Shown: piece by piece, positions 63,201 through 64,000 of the stretch
How positions within the stretch are numbered: position 1 is the first letter of the stretch
Layout of the letters: each line of letters starts with the position of its first letter
Assembly (NCBI GenBank): GCA_026419785.1
Contig: JAODTK010001110.1
Coordinates: 248,001 to 312,000 of the forward strand
Length of the DNA stretch: 64,000 nucleotides
Direction: 5' to 3'
From: Sclerodactyla briareus
Lineage: Eukaryota; Echinodermata; Holothuroidea; Dendrochirotida; Sclerodactylidae
The notes under the pieces: model-generated
The model's database searches: none
What the model saw: the letters and a program-made list of their open reading frames with translations, nothing else
Told to the model about the DNA's origin: nothing
Translations under genes and position numbers: made by a program

Positions 63201-64000
63201 AGGATTACATAATATATATGGAATTTCTTCACATGAGACATGCTGACCAAATGCATATTGGTTGCCAGAAATGCCAACTACCTATGTCTCGGTCGAAGAC
63301 AAATGAAGACAAATGAAAAATGATCAGCGATATGTTTTTTTTCTTTCTAGTAAGTGGAAGTTACTAGTTTTTTTTAGTAAGTTTTTTTCAAAACAATGGG
63401 CAGGAAAAGAGTCCACAACATAGCACCCAAAAACTCTCACTTGTGAGAAAATACGATAGAACAATGCTTATGCAGGCAAGATAGAAGCAGAACTAGGCAA
63501 TTCACCTTATAGGCCTAGCTAATTTATTGGCAAGAGAATAAAATTTGGTCTGTCTCTTTCGTTCAAGGTCATGCTTAGAGGATACTGGGTAGTTGACTAG
63601 AAAGTGCTAGCTTGAAGTTAAGATATGAAATAAATAATAGAACCTCCATACTGGTCTTGTTTCAGGACGCGGGTCGCAAGACATTTAGCAGGCTAGGTGG
63701 ATTAGTAGTAGTGACGAGTAAATCAGGTGACATACAACCATCGTTTGAGAGCAATGTCCTTCGTGGAGGTAAAGACTGAGAAACTTACTATTGAGTCAAT
63801 GAGCGGTAGTGCTCGCGACTGCTTGCGACTGCTTGCTCCACTGTCGAACGAGTTACACCCCACACAAAACAGTGATATGACAGAGCGGAAACGTACCAAG
63901 AATGATATCGAATCCATCGAAAAGAGAATCCTATAAGTAATTTACTGGTATTCAGAACAATATACCTTTATGTGAAAAATTAATGGAGGATTCGTGCCAA
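60271..64000. other. Unassigned sequence
   Basis: TAGGCCTA occurs at 61511, 62590 and 63510. A 59-codon frame from the ATG at about 63,754 follows a fair splice-acceptor-like CTTGTTTCAG at 63,656-63,665, but nothing else supports an exon. The DNA to the end of the window is otherwise unassigned. Confidence 0.4.

Noticed and set aside
63666..63936. Possible exon: acceptor-like CTTGTTTCAG, ATG and 59 codons with a charged helical end
   Set aside because: Short, no family match, stop codon just before the only donor-like GTAATT; one weak acceptor is not enough.

Overview
The window looks like non-coding genomic DNA from a marine invertebrate, most likely a deuterostome such as an echinoderm. 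Three things point there. The 8-mer TAGGCCTA is over-represented (at least nine exact copies against about one expected). There are about nineteen G or C homopolymers of 11 nt or more. Decayed non-LTR retrotransposons and short inverted-repeat DNA elements are scattered throughout. The animal-group assignment rests on experience of such genomes and is an inference; a eukaryotic, repeat-rich origin is well supported. I found no bacterial-type operon, no intact host protein-coding gene and no convincing exon chain. The longest open frame has 186 codons, which is what chance gives in 64 kb.

Layout. 0-8.6 kb: unassigned sequence with a 14-bp minisatellite (0.63 kb) and a GCGTCATCA motif cluster (5.0 kb). 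8.6-9.0 kb: C-terminal tail of a LINE reverse-transcriptase ORF. 10.4 kb: GGGGA tract. 12.8-13.3 kb: CpG-rich segment. 13.8 kb: small inverted-repeat element. 18.5-19.3 kb: minus-strand LINE reverse transcriptase with frameshifts. 20.5 kb: palindromic CpG cluster. 21.4 kb: 216-bp direct repeat. 25.2 kb and 30.0 kb: tRNA-like (Pol III box B) repeats. 32.7-33.1 kb: plus-strand reverse-transcriptase fragment, followed by a diverged repeat seen again at 34.3 kb. 36.1 kb: near-identical 195-bp tandem duplication. 36.8-37.9 kb: inverted-repeat element with strong hairpins. 38.2 kb: tRNA-like segment. 39.2-41.6 kb: SINE-like A-tailed piece, then three copies of a repeat of roughly 350-400 bp, split by a 1,079-bp DNA transposon with a TTA target duplication. 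44.4 kb: three 75-bp units, each with two hairpins. 45.95 kb: minus-strand tRNA-like SINE head. 49.2 kb: poly-T tract. 49.65-50.05 kb: weak LINE fragment. 54.8-56.5 kb: inverted-repeat element filled with CGGCAAA-type motifs and a ~400-bp internal duplication. 57.1 kb: foldback element. 58.0-59.0 kb: the best LINE fragment, ending in a (CTAAA)n tail. The rest is unassigned.

The window therefore records mobile-element activity rather than a working gene set. At least four reverse-transcriptase remnants, on both strands, all carry stops or frameshifts. Several non-autonomous DNA elements and Pol III-type repeats lie between them, and one insertion is clearly nested in an older array. No new enzyme system was found. 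The most distinctive structures are the nested insertion (39.4-41.6 kb), the hairpin array (44.4 kb) and the CGGCAAA element (54.8-56.5 kb).
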